Positions 1-8,422 of a stretch of DNA of 64,000 nt are shown in pieces. Position 1 is the first letter of the stretch. Each line of letters starts with the position of its first letter. The notes beneath the pieces were generated by a model. It saw only the letters and a list, made by a program, of their open reading frames with translations. It was not told where the DNA came from and did not search any database. Source of the DNA: Actinacidiphila glaucinigra (GTDB lineage Bacteria; Actinomycetota; Actinomycetes; Streptomycetales; Streptomycetaceae); the NCBI RefSeq assembly GCF_900188405.1, contig NZ_FZOF01000032.1, positions 1-64,000 on the forward strand. The letters run 5' to 3'. Made by a program: the position numbers and the translations under genes.

Positions 1-294
1 GCGTTGGCGGGTGTCGACGTCGATGACCATCCAGCCGGCGATGAGGTCCTTGGTCTCGGCGAAGGGGCCGTCGGTGACGGGTGGGCGGTCTTCGCCGTCG
101 TAGCGGACCCAGGTGCCTTCGGGGGCGAGGGCCTGGCCGTCGACGAACTCGCCGGTCTTCTCCAGTCGGGCGGCGAAGTCGTGCATGTACTGGATGTGGT
201 CGGTGATCTCCTGGGGTGTCCACTGGTCCATGGGTACGTCGTTCACCGCTGCCGGTGCGCCGCGGTAGTGCTTGAGCAGCAGGTACTTGGCCAT
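1..294 (-). CDS. YciI/DGPF-family protein, 3' end outside window
   Basis: The 98 visible codons encode an N-terminal MAKYLLLKHYRG start and the family signature DGPFAETKD near residue 80, which identifies a YCII-like (DGPF) protein. The reading frame runs off the left edge, so the C-terminus is unseen; the family is usually about 115-140 residues. The ATG at 294 has AAGGAG seven bases upstream. The biochemical role of DGPF proteins is not firmly known. In actinobacteria they are commonly encoded next to ECF42 sigma factors and controlled by them, and a matching promoter lies upstream here. An ECF42 gene just left of the window would fit, but cannot be seen. Confidence 0.9.
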   Translation of the reverse strand, partial: MAKYLLLKHYRGAPAAVNDVPMDQWTPQEITDHIQYMHDFAARLEKTGEFVDGQALAPEGTWVRYDGEDRPPVTDGPFAETKDLIAGWMVIDVDTRQR

Positions 295-346
295 GGTGGC
301 TCTCCTTGGTGCCGGTGCGACCCATTGTGGCCGCCTTCACCACGGG

Positions 347-373
347 GACGGAGCCGGCCGCGGCTTCTCGACA
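347..373 (-). promoter_or_regulatory. ECF42-like promoter of the DGPF gene
   Basis: Read on the minus strand, TGTCGA (368-373) is followed after 17 nt by CGTC (347-350). This matches what I recall of the ECF42 target (TGTCGA at -35, CGA/TC at -10), and it precedes a DGPF gene, the usual ECF42 partner. The predicted transcript would start about 45 nt before the ATG at 294. Assignment rests on motif and context only. Confidence 0.5.
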
Positions 374-619
374 TCACCGCCCGGAATTCTTCGCAGTTCT
401 CACGGGCGGGCCTGTCCGGTGCCGGGCCGCCATGCGGCGGAGCCCCGGGGGACAGCGGAACAGGCCGCCGGCCGCCGCGCTGCCCGTAGCGGCTCCGACC
501 GGGTCGCCCAGGATGTAAGCGACCGGTCGTCTCAACCGGTGCGACCGGTCCCGCTGCCGGTCCAGAAGCTACCACGGCTAAATGCGAGATTTAAAGTCAG
601 ATTCCCCCGTACCGGTCGG
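374..619. other. intergenic region with repeated CCGGTC boxes
   Basis: No gene is supported here. The stretch 519-555 holds GCGACCGGTC twice (519-528 and 541-550) with further ACCGGT/CCGGTC copies around them, and the AT-richer patch near 575-600 stands out. These may be operator repeats, but there is no direct evidence. Confidence 0.3.
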
Positions 620-1441
620 TCAGCGCACCGTGACCGAGTGGCTCAGGTCGATCCACTCACCATTGCCCGCGGTGCGCAGGCGCCCTGCGAGGCCGGCGTC
701 GTCGAAGGCCTGCTCGATGTCGGAGCGGGTCTCGCTGAAGTGCGCCCATCCGTCGCAGTGGGCGGCCACGACCACCGGCGACCCCAGCACCGAGGCGGCG
801 GCACCGGCCCGCTGCGCGGTGAGCGTCAGAGGGCGGCCGCGCATCTTCGACGGAACGCGCGCCGCGCCCACGAACAGGACGGCCACATCCACCGGCGGCA
901 TACGGCGGGCGATCTCCGCCACCACCGCGAGCGACGCGTTGTCACCGCTGACGTAGACGGTGGGAAGCCCTTCCCCCGTCAGGACGAAGCCGGTGACCTC
1001 GCAGTTCACATGTCCCTGCTCGTCGCGCTCACCGTCGTCGGGCCCGTGCTGGGCGGGCACCGCGTGGACGGTGACGGTGCCCCCCGAGGGGCGGGGAAGC
1101 GTCACGCTCTCCCAGGCCGGCAGCCCCCGGGCCGGGGCGCCCAGACGCCGCGCGGCCGCGGGGCCGGTCAGTACGAGCGGCGATCCGAGGGCGAAGGCGC
1201 GGCCCCGGGTGTCCAGGTTGTCGGGGTGCAGGTCATGGCTGACGAGGACGGCGTCCACCGGTCCGAGGGCGTCCTCGCCGACGGCGGGGCCCGCGGTCTT
1301 CGTGAGGTATCCGTGCTCGCCCGGACCGTCGAACGTGGGGTCCGCCACCAGGCGCAGCCCGCCGATGTCGATCACCGTGGTGGGGCCCCCGAGGACGCTG
1401 ACCGCACCGGGGCGCCGGGCGGGACTGACCCGATCGTTCAT
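620..1441 (-). CDS. metallo-beta-lactamase-fold hydrolase
   Basis: This 273-residue protein has a UlaG/RomA-like MBL fold. The motif SHDLHPDNLD (about residue 72) corresponds to the H-x-H-x-D metal-binding box, and later His residues (AQHGPDDGE, AAHCDGWAHF) fit the remaining ligands. It probably hydrolyses an ester, lactone or phosphodiester in the cytoplasm; the substrate is unknown. I chose the ATG at 1441, which is preceded by AGGAAAGG; an in-frame start 60 bases upstream (1501) lacks such a site. It is transcribed in the same direction as its neighbours but stands alone, with more than 160 bases on each side. Confidence 0.85.
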   Translation of the reverse strand: MNDRVSPARRPGAVSVLGGPTTVIDIGGLRLVADPTFDGPGEHGYLTKTAGPAVGEDALGPVDAVLVSHDLHPDNLDTRGRAFALGSPLVLTGPAAARRLGAPARGLPAWESVTLPRPSGGTVTVHAVPAQHGPDDGERDEQGHVNCEVTGFVLTGEGLPTVYVSGDNASLAVVAEIARRMPPVDVAVLFVGAARVPSKMRGRPLTLTAQRAGAAASVLGSPVVVAAHCDGWAHFSETRSDIEQAFDDAGLAGRLRTAGNGEWIDLSHSVTVR

Positions 1442-1610
1442 GACGTACCTTTCCTGCCGGGTGTGTGGCGGAGGGCCTGTCGCAGGCCCCCCTGCGATCA
1501 CATCACACGGATCGACCGGGGCCCTTGCCGGAGGCCGGCCGGCTGGAGCAGGAGGGTGGCGCCACGCCCCGCACCCTCCGGGGCCGGGCGCGGCCCGGGC
1601 GCGCCACGGC

Positions 1611-2486
1611 TCACACCACCGGGGGCCTGCCCAGGGCGGTCATTCGCGCGACGGTGCGCCACCGCATGGGGCGCCGCGCGCCGCACGGCGTGCGAACCCC
1701 TTCCAGGAAGCCGCCCCACCAGGCCCGAAGCCCCTCCGGCGAGGGCCGCTTGAGTACCGTGAGCACCGCCCACACCCCCAGGTATGCGGGCACCAATGGG
1801 GCGGGCAGACGCCGCTTGGCCAGCCACACGCGGTTCCGCGCCACCATCCGGTAGAACACCGCATGCCGCGTCGGCGACGTCCACGGGTGCTGCAGCACCA
1901 GCTCCGGCGCGTACCGGATCCGCCAGCCCGCGTCCAGCGCCCGCCACGCCAGGTCGGTCTCCTCGTGGGCGTAGAAGAAGGCGTCCGGCCAGCCGCCGAT
2001 CTCCTCCAGCATCCGCATCGACAACCCGTGCCCGCCGCCGAGGAACGTCGTCACCAGCCCACCGCGCATCGGGCCCGACGCACCCAGCCGCGGCACGTGC
2101 CGGCGCTGGGTCCGCCCGAGTTCGTCCGCGATCCGGAACGACACGATGCCCAGCCGCTCGTCCCGGCGGTACAGCTCGGCCATCCGCCGGAAGACGTCGG
2201 TCGCGATCAGCAGCCCGTCGTCGTCGAGGTCGACCACCACGTCGACGTCCCCGTACTGGCGCAGCCGCTGCAAGGCGACGTTGCGACCCCCCGCCACCCC
2301 CAGGTTCTCCGGCAGTTCCACCCGGGTCACCCCCTCCGGCAGCGGCGGCAGCGGCGACCCGTTGCCCACCACGACGACCCGGGCCGCCGGCGGGTCCTGT
2401 GCGGCGACCGAGGCGAGCAGCGCATCGAGCTCGGCGGGCCGGTCGCCCATGGTCAGGACGGCGACCCCGACGCGCAGGTGGCCCAC
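1611..2486 (-). CDS. family 2 glycosyltransferase
   Basis: A 291-residue GT-A-fold glycosyltransferase. The N-terminal strand RVGVAVLTMGDRP opens the nucleotide-sugar-binding half, the DLDDDG motif (residues about 86-91) is the DxD-type metal/nucleotide-diphosphate site, and HEETDLAWR is the usual acceptor-side ED motif. No membrane span is clear, so it is likely cytosolic or peripheral, adding a sugar to a lipid- or polymer-linked acceptor. The start is set at the GTG at 2486 because CGGAG lies seven bases upstream; the open frame extends further up but with non-protein-like sequence. The acceptor cannot be predicted. Confidence 0.88.
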   Translation of the reverse strand: MGHLRVGVAVLTMGDRPAELDALLASVAAQDPPAARVVVVGNGSPLPPLPEGVTRVELPENLGVAGGRNVALQRLRQYGDVDVVVDLDDDGLLIATDVFRRMAELYRRDERLGIVSFRIADELGRTQRRHVPRLGASGPMRGGLVTTFLGGGHGLSMRMLEEIGGWPDAFFYAHEETDLAWRALDAGWRIRYAPELVLQHPWTSPTRHAVFYRMVARNRVWLAKRRLPAPLVPAYLGVWAVLTVLKRPSPEGLRAWWGGFLEGVRTPCGARRPMRWRTVARMTALGRPPVV

Positions 2487-2649
2487 AGGTGAACTCCGTT
2501 CGTCCGGCAGTGGTGTCCGCGATGCTAACCGGCACGGGCGTCCACGGCCGCGACCCCGCTGCTCCCGGGAGAGCCGCGCCCGACGGGACTTCACCGTGAC
2601 GGCACGGGCGATGTCACGGCAGCCGGCAGCGGCCGTGTGAAGCCGGAGA

Positions 2650-3147
2650 TCAGCCTGCGCGGCGGCGCTTGCGCTCGGGCCGGTACGGGTGGGGGAGTCC
2701 GTCGAGGCCGCCCACGGCGGCGCGGATGTGCGCCGGTCCACCCGGAAGGCCGTTGCCCGCGCACCACCAGGAGAGCCGGCCGTCCGCCTCACGCGCATGC
2801 ATGCCGAATTTGTGCTCGCCGCACACCGGCCACGCCTGCCACAGGCATTCGGCGACGGTCTCCTGGGCGGCGTCGGTGACGGCCTCCAAGGCGAGGGCGG
2901 GATCGTACGCCGAGTCCGGGTCCATGAAGTTGCCGTGCCATTCGCCGTTGGCCAGGGCGACGCAGACGTACTCGTCCTCGTCCTCGTCGTAGGAGGGAAC
3001 CCCCTGCAGGCGCAGAGGCTTTCGGTCCGGCAGGGTCGCCGCGAGGTCCCGGTTGACGAGGGCGAGCGCCTCGTCCCACAGCGGGTACTTGCCGGGTGGG
3101 ACCCTATGGGGCTCGGGTGGATCGAAGAAGCCGTTCACGGAGTTCAT
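2650..3147 (-). CDS. conserved hypothetical acidic protein
   Basis: This 165-residue protein is Asp/Glu-rich in its first half (SYDEDEDEYV), with tryptophans and paired Cys residues in the second half (CGEHKFG, WWCAGNG), which could form a small metal site. I do not recognise a family with a known function. The ATG at 3147 was preferred; an alternative start is three codons upstream. Composition and third-codon GC are those of a real gene. It is followed, 160 bases on, by the glycosyltransferase in the same direction, but the gap makes a shared operon uncertain. Confidence 0.7.
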   Translation of the reverse strand: MNSVNGFFDPPEPHRVPPGKYPLWDEALALVNRDLAATLPDRKPLRLQGVPSYDEDEDEYVCVALANGEWHGNFMDPDSAYDPALALEAVTDAAQETVAECLWQAWPVCGEHKFGMHAREADGRLSWWCAGNGLPGGPAHIRAAVGGLDGLPHPYRPERKRRRAG

Positions 3148-3322
3148 TCTGCACACGGTGGACGGACGGATCGGACGCGGTTCACCTCACTCGGACCGCG
3201 CGTGATCTTCAAGAGTTGATGGCGGATCAAGCTACTTGCCCGTATTTACGTTCAATGTTCTACTTGTTTGACCGAGCAAGCTTTGCGGGTGTGGGGACGC
3301 CCCTTGCTCGGATCATGGGGAC

Positions 3323-3356
3323 GCGGCCTCGCGGTGATGAGCCATCGCGAGGCCGC
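3323..3356 (-). terminator. stem-loop downstream of epoxide hydrolase
   Basis: Perfect 11-bp arms GCGGCCTCGCG (3323-3333) and CGCGAGGCCGC (3346-3356) with a 12-nt loop lie about 50 bases past the stop of the epoxide hydrolase gene. There is no U-tract, as is normal in Streptomyces. Confidence 0.6.
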
Positions 3357-3404
3357 ACATGGTCTGCCCGCCGCCGATCCGTCCGTGCGGCCGAGTCCCC
3401 CCCG

Positions 3405-4733
3405 CTACTTGCCCGGTGAGCCGGGGTCGCGCAGGGCCGAGAACGCGGCGCGCAGTTCCCGGGTGAAGATGTCGGGGACCTCCCAGGCCGCGAAGTGCCC
3501 GCCGCGAGGAGCCTTGTTGTAGTAGATGAGGTCGTGGTAGGCGTTCTCCGCCCAGCTCAGCGGCGCCTGGTAGATCTCGCCGGGGAACACCGTGATGGCC
3601 GCCGGGATGGACACCGACACGGCGTTGAAGTTGTTGGCGTTGTTCTCCCAGTACAGGCGCGAGGAGGAGACCGCGGTGTTGGTCAGCCAGTAGAGGCTGA
3701 TGTCGTCGAGGATCTCGTCCTTGGTGAGCACCCGCAGCGGGTCGCCGTCACTGTCCGTCCAGGCGGCGATCTTGTCGTACATCCAGGCGGCCAGCCCGGC
3801 GGGGGAGTCCGTCAGCCCGTATCCCTCGGTCTGCGGGCGGGTGACCATCATCGCCGAGTAGCCGGAGCCCGTCTTGTAGAAGGCGTTGAGCTTGTCGTAC
3901 GCGGCCTTCTCGTCGGCGGACAGTCCGGCCGGGGTCGGGTCGCCGCAGGCGAGCTTCTTGGCGATGTCCGGCGGAACGGTGGCCGGCATGTTGACGTGGA
4001 TGCCGATCAGCCCGGGGGGCTTCTGCGCCGCCATCTTGTCCGACACCACCGCGCCCCAGTCGCCGCCCTGGGAGACGTAACGCGTGTAGCCGAGGCGCTG
4101 CATCAGCACGGCCCACGCCCTGGCGATGCGGCTGGGGTTCCAGCCGGTGGTGGTGGGCCGCTCGGAGAAGCCGTAGCCGGGCATCGAGGGGATGACGAGG
4201 TGGAACGCGTCCCGTGCGCGGCCGCCGTGGGCGGTGGGGTTGGTGAGGGGGTCGATGACCTTCAGGAACTCCAGGACCGAGCCCGGCCAGCCGTGGGTCA
4301 GGATCATCGGCAGGGCGTCCTTGTGGCGGGACCGGACGTGGATGAAGTGGATGTCGAGCCCGTCGATCCTGGTCTTGTACTGCGGAAGGGAGTTGAGCTT
4401 CGCCTCGATCTTCCGCCAGTCGTAGTCCTTCCCCCAGTAGCGGGTCAGCTTCCGCATCGTGGCCAGCTGGACGCCCTGCGACTGGTCGGGGACGGTCTCG
4501 CGGTCGGGCCAGCGCGTGGCGTCGACGCGCCGGAGGAGCTCGGCGATGTCCGCCTCCGGGATGTCGACGCGGAAGGGCCGGATGCCCGCGGCGTCCGCCG
4601 CCGCCTCCGTCTCCCTCGCCGCCTCCGGGCTCCGGGAAGCCAGGCCGAACGCCCCCGTGGTCGCCGCGGTCATCGCGGCGGCGGAGGAGAGCAGGATCTT
4701 TCGCCGAGAAAGCAGACTGGAAAAGTCGGGCAT
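3405..4733 (-). CDS. epoxide hydrolase with Tat signal peptide
   Basis: A 442-residue alpha/beta hydrolase of the microsomal-type epoxide hydrolase group. Residues 9-35 form a twin-arginine-like signal (SRRKILLSSAAA). The EHN domain follows (about 50-155), then the oxyanion motif HGWPGS (147-152), the nucleophile in GGDWG (Asp225) and the general base in RGGHFAAWE near residue 415. It should open epoxides to diols, probably outside the cell. The ATG at 4733 has GGAG eight bases upstream. The frame stays open far upstream, but that part is antisense to the next gene and not protein-like. Export is unusual, since most relatives are cytosolic. Confidence 0.9.
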   Translation of the reverse strand: MPDFSSLLSRRKILLSSAAAMTAATTGAFGLASRSPEAARETEAAADAAGIRPFRVDIPEADIAELLRRVDATRWPDRETVPDQSQGVQLATMRKLTRYWGKDYDWRKIEAKLNSLPQYKTRIDGLDIHFIHVRSRHKDALPMILTHGWPGSVLEFLKVIDPLTNPTAHGGRARDAFHLVIPSMPGYGFSERPTTTGWNPSRIARAWAVLMQRLGYTRYVSQGGDWGAVVSDKMAAQKPPGLIGIHVNMPATVPPDIAKKLACGDPTPAGLSADEKAAYDKLNAFYKTGSGYSAMMVTRPQTEGYGLTDSPAGLAAWMYDKIAAWTDSDGDPLRVLTKDEILDDISLYWLTNTAVSSSRLYWENNANNFNAVSVSIPAAITVFPGEIYQAPLSWAENAYHDLIYYNKAPRGGHFAAWEVPDIFTRELRAAFSALRDPGSPGK

Positions 4734-5124
4734 GGCAGATCTCCGGTCGTCCCGATTCCCGGGAGGGAAGTCTCGTTGGCGTGCACGTCCCTCATCGGTG
4801 ACGGCGGGAATGCGGCACGGAATCGCCAGGACCCGGGAGTGCGGGCGGCAGCCGATCCGATGGGCCGATATGAGGGCATTACGACGAGACGAGACGCTAT
4901 GTGGCGTTCCAGCGCCCTGCAACTCGGGATCCGGCCCGGTGCCCCGCGCCCCGGACGGCGCCGGACCCTTGCCGTGACGAGGCGTCATTGCCGCCGTTGA
5001 GCACACCGCGGGCGCCCGCGACCGCCGGGGGTTCCAGGATCCCGCTCGGCCGCATCGTTGCCCCGGACGTCGTCGCCGGCCTCGGCCCCCGCGGCGCGCG
5101 GCGCGGCCCCGGTTAGGCTGGGGC
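4734..5124. other. divergent intergenic region
   Basis: This 391-base stretch separates the divergent epoxide hydrolase and ATPase-regulator genes and must hold both promoters. A TAGGCT box at 5114-5119 lies five bases before the GTG at 5125, consistent with leaderless transcription of the regulator. I see no convincing gene or strong palindrome. Confidence 0.4.
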
Positions 5125-7419
5125 GTGTCCCTCATCGGCCGTGACCAGGAGCTTTCAGCGATCGGGGCCCTCCTCGACCGGCTGCGAGCCGGGGTCGGCG
5201 GGCGCGTCGTCGTCACCGGGCCGCCGGGGGCCGGGAAGACCGCGCTGCTGGCCGCCGCGGCGGAGCTGGCCGCCCAGCGCGGCATCCGGGTCGAGTACAC
5301 CGGCGATCGCGCGCTGTCCGGGCCTCCCGCCACGTCGTACCGGCGGGGCGAGCCCGTTCTTCTTCTGTCCGACGTCGAATCGGCCGTCCTCGACCCCGGC
5401 CCCGGCACGGCCGAGGGCACGCCCGGTTCCGTCGCGCCCCCGGGGCCCCGGGCACTGCTGGCCGCCGCGCGCGAGCACACAGGGGACGGCACCGAGCTGA
5501 GGCTGGGCGGACTGCCGGGCACGGAGTTCGCCGCGCTCGTGCCCGGCCTGCCGCCGGACGCCGTCCACGCCCTGTGGCTTGTCTCCGGCGGGCTCCCCGG
5601 CCCCGCGCTGTCCCTGGCCGAGCGGCTGAAGGGCCTCGGCGGGGACGCGGACCCGGTGGCGCACCTGGCGCTGGCCGCCCCCTCGCGGGCGCAGTTCCTC
5701 GAACTCGACCTCGGTCTCGTCCGCGTGCTGGAGGCGGCCGCCGAGCGGCCGCTCGCCCCCGCGGTACGCGCCCGCGTACTGGCACGTCTCGCGCGCGAAC
5801 TGCTCGCCGACACCACGGCCGCGGCGCGCCGCCGTGACCTGGCGGACACCGCGCTCGGCCTGGCCCGCGCATCCGGCGACCCGGGGACGGTCGCCGAGGT
5901 CCTGGACAGCCGGCTGCACGCGCTGTGGGACCCGGCCGCCACCGCCGAACGCCTGGCCACCGCCGAGGAGATCGTCACCCAGGCCCGCCGGGCGGGTGAC
6001 GCGGCCGCCGAGAGCCGCGGCCTGTTCTGGCGCTTCGTGGCGCACGCCGAGGCCGGTGACCTCGCGTCGGCCGAGGCGGCGCTCGGGGTGTACGCGCGTT
6101 CCGCCGAACAGGCCGGGCACACCGACGCCCGCGTGGTGGCACTCGCCCGGCAGGCGATGCTCGCCACCGTCCGCGGGCGGTTCGACGAGGCGGAGGGACT
6201 GGCCGACGAGGTGCTCGCCGCCGGCCACAAGGCGGGGGTGCGCGACACCGAGCGGCTGGTCGGCTCGGTACGCCACCAGGTGGCCGTCGTACGCGGCCGC
6301 ACCGAAGCGCCCGTCGAACCCTGGCAGCGGATGGCCCGCAGGCTGCCCGGCCACTTCTTCGAGGCCACGGCGGCCCGGGCGATGCTGGAGGCGGGCCGCG
6401 ACGTCGAAGCCGGTCTGGAGCTGGAACGGCTGCTGCCCGCGGTCCTCTCCGGCACCGGCCCGCGCTGGACCGGCGCGCTGGCCGACCTGGCGGCCGTCGC
6501 CGCACGCACCGGGAGCCCGGCGGCCGCCGCCGCCCTGTACGAGGCGCTGCAGCCCTACCGGGGGCGGCTGGTGGTGTGGGGCGGAGCCAACACGATCACC
6601 GGTCCCGTCGACGACTACCTGGGCCGCCTGGCGGCGCGCCTCGACAGGCCCGGGGCAGCCGTCGGCCATCTGGACGCCGCCGAGAAGCTGTCCCGCCGGC
6701 TCGGCGCCCTTCCCTGGCTCGCGCTGACCCTGGCGGCACGGGCGGAGGTCCTGACCCGGCGCGACGGTACCGGGGACCGGGAGCGGGCGGCGCAGGACGC
6801 CATGGAGTCCCGGTCGATCGCCGAGCGCCTGGGCATGGACGGGCTGCTCCGCGCCCTGCAGCCGCCCGCCCCCTCCGGCGCCGTGTGGCACTGGGTGCTC
6901 GACGGGCGCGACTGGCGGCTCCGGGCCGACGGCGAGTCGGCCCGGGTACCCGACGGGCGAGGCCCCCGCCACCTGCGTGCGCTGCTGGCGGCGCCCGGCC
7001 GGGAGATCCCCGCCCTCGACCTGGTGGCGGGCGGTTCCGGGCTGGCGGCCCCGCCGGCCGATCCGCTGCTGGACGACACGGCCCGCTCCGCCTACCGCCG
7101 ACGGCTCGCCGCACTCGACGAACGACTCGACGCGGCCGACCGGGCCGGGGACGTGGACGCCGCCGCGGCCGTACAGGCCGAGCGCGGAGCACTCCTCGCC
7201 GAGCTGCGGCGCTCCGCCGGCCTCGGCGGCCGACCCCGAACCCACGGCAACGAGGCGGAACGCGCCCGGGTCGGCGCCACGCGGGCCCTGTGGGGGACCG
7301 TCCGGCGTATCGAGGCGGCCGCCCCGCTCGCCGGTGCCCACCTGAGGGCGTCCCTGCGCACGGGCCGCCTCATGCGGTACCAGCCGGCACCCGGCGGCCC
7401 CGGGCGCTGGCAGGTGTGA
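5125..7419 (+). CDS. large ATPase-type regulator (STAND/AAA family)
   Basis: A 764-residue protein starting with a P-loop ATPase domain: Walker A GPPGAGKT (residues 32-39) and a Walker B-like PVLLLSDVE near 76. The middle is alanine-rich helical repeat sequence of the TPR kind. The C-terminal 150 residues (DWRLRADGESARVPDGRGPRHL onward, ending GRLMRYQPA) match a domain I recall from actinobacterial ATPase regulators, where it replaces or follows the LuxR helix-turn-helix. No clear HTH is visible, so DNA binding is uncertain. The GTG start is supported by a TAGGCT box five bases upstream. An alpha/beta hydrolase follows 80 bases later. Confidence 0.75.
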   Translation: MSLIGRDQELSAIGALLDRLRAGVGGRVVVTGPPGAGKTALLAAAAELAAQRGIRVEYTGDRALSGPPATSYRRGEPVLLLSDVESAVLDPGPGTAEGTPGSVAPPGPRALLAAAREHTGDGTELRLGGLPGTEFAALVPGLPPDAVHALWLVSGGLPGPALSLAERLKGLGGDADPVAHLALAAPSRAQFLELDLGLVRVLEAAAERPLAPAVRARVLARLARELLADTTAAARRRDLADTALGLARASGDPGTVAEVLDSRLHALWDPAATAERLATAEEIVTQARRAGDAAAESRGLFWRFVAHAEAGDLASAEAALGVYARSAEQAGHTDARVVALARQAMLATVRGRFDEAEGLADEVLAAGHKAGVRDTERLVGSVRHQVAVVRGRTEAPVEPWQRMARRLPGHFFEATAARAMLEAGRDVEAGLELERLLPAVLSGTGPRWTGALADLAAVAARTGSPAAAAALYEALQPYRGRLVVWGGANTITGPVDDYLGRLAARLDRPGAAVGHLDAAEKLSRRLGALPWLALTLAARAEVLTRRDGTGDRERAAQDAMESRSIAERLGMDGLLRALQPPAPSGAVWHWVLDGRDWRLRADGESARVPDGRGPRHLRALLAAPGREIPALDLVAGGSGLAAPPADPLLDDTARSAYRRRLAALDERLDAADRAGDVDAAAAVQAERGALLAELRRSAGLGGRPRTHGNEAERARVGATRALWGTVRRIEAAAPLAGAHLRASLRTGRLMRYQPAPGGPGRWQV

Positions 7420-7499
7420 CGCCCGTCACGAACGGATCGTTCCCTGCGGCGTTACGCCTCCCGGTGTGTACGGCACGCACCACAGGAAGGACACACCAC

Positions 7500-8288
7500 A
7501 TGAGCGACGGCGGAGCACCCTCGACATACGCGGGTCTGCGGGCGGAACGCCACGGCGAGCCGGACGGACGGCCACCGCTCGTCCTGCTCCACGGACTGAG
7601 CTACGACCGTCACCGATGGGGTCCCCTGCTGCGCGAGCTCAAGGCCGTCGACCCGGCGCGGGAGGTCCTGGCCGTCGACCTGCCCGGACACGGGCAGTCG
7701 CCGCCGCTGGACCACCACGGGCTCGACGACGTCGCCGCCGCGGTGCACCGGGCCGTCACCGAAGCGGGTCTGAACCCGCCGGTCGTGGTGGGGCACTCCA
7801 TCGGCGGAGCCATCGCCACGGCGTACGCCGCGGCCCACCCGGTGCGCGGCGTCGTCAACATCGACCAGCCGCTGCGCGTCGGCGGCTTCGCCGACATGCT
7901 GCAGCGCAACGGCGACGTGCTGCGCGGCCCCGGGTACGGCACCATCTGGGACGGCCTGCTCGGCCGCATGGGCATCGACGGCCTGCCGCCCGAGGCCCGC
8001 GCCCTCGCCCGGCCCGACGCGGTCCCCGCGAGGGAACTGCTCCTGACCTACTGGGGCGAGCTGCTGACCGCCCCGCCCGCGGCGCTGGACGAGCGGAACG
8101 CCTGCCGGCTGGAGCGCATCGCGTCCCAGGGCACCCCGTACCACTACGTCACCGGCGCCGAGCCGGATGCGGAGTACCGCGCCTGGCTCTCCCGCGTCCT
8201 GCCCGACGTCACGATCACCGTCCTGCCCGGCAGCGGCCACTTCCCGCACCTCGCCCACCCCGCGGAGGTCGCCAGCCTCCTGAAGTGA
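7500..8288 (+). CDS. alpha/beta hydrolase
   Basis: A 262-residue alpha/beta-fold hydrolase. LVLLHGLSYDRHRW (about 25-38) is the oxyanion-hole strand, GHSIGG (about 98-103) carries the nucleophilic Ser, and GSGHFPHLAHP near residue 247 supplies the catalytic His. It is probably a cytosolic esterase or lactonase; the substrate is unknown. The ATG at 7500 has AGGAAGG eight bases upstream, and the long open frame before it belongs to the shadow of the preceding gene. It lies downstream of the ATPase regulator and may be its target or co-transcribed with it. Confidence 0.9.
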   Translation: MSDGGAPSTYAGLRAERHGEPDGRPPLVLLHGLSYDRHRWGPLLRELKAVDPAREVLAVDLPGHGQSPPLDHHGLDDVAAAVHRAVTEAGLNPPVVVGHSIGGAIATAYAAAHPVRGVVNIDQPLRVGGFADMLQRNGDVLRGPGYGTIWDGLLGRMGIDGLPPEARALARPDAVPARELLLTYWGELLTAPPAALDERNACRLERIASQGTPYHYVTGAEPDAEYRAWLSRVLPDVTITVLPGSGHFPHLAHPAEVASLLK

Positions 8289-8315
8289 GGCGGCGGGGGA
8301 GCCGGAGGCGGGCAA

Positions 8316-8401
8316 GCGGGTGGCGGTGAACCCGCCCGCGCCGCGCCGGAGTTCCGGCCGCGGGCGCGGGCGGAACCCGGGCGTCCCCACCCGCCACCCG
8401 C
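8316..8401. terminator. bidirectional long-loop hairpin
   Basis: Arms GCGGGTGGCGG (8316-8326) and CCGCCACCCGC (8391-8401) are perfect complements and enclose further GC-rich self-complementary sequence, between the ends of the convergent hydrolase and SDR genes. Confidence 0.45.
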
Positions 8402-8422
8402 CCCACCCGCCGCCGGTCCCGG

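Noticed and set aside
4734..6509. Upstream extension of the epoxide hydrolase frame by nearly 600 codons
   Set aside because: It is antisense to the ATPase regulator, is Ser/Arg/Ala low-complexity, and a signal peptide with RBS marks the real start at 4733.
5155..7341. A 728-codon frame antisense to the ATPase regulator
   Set aside because: No domain or plausible start; a shadow of the coding strand.
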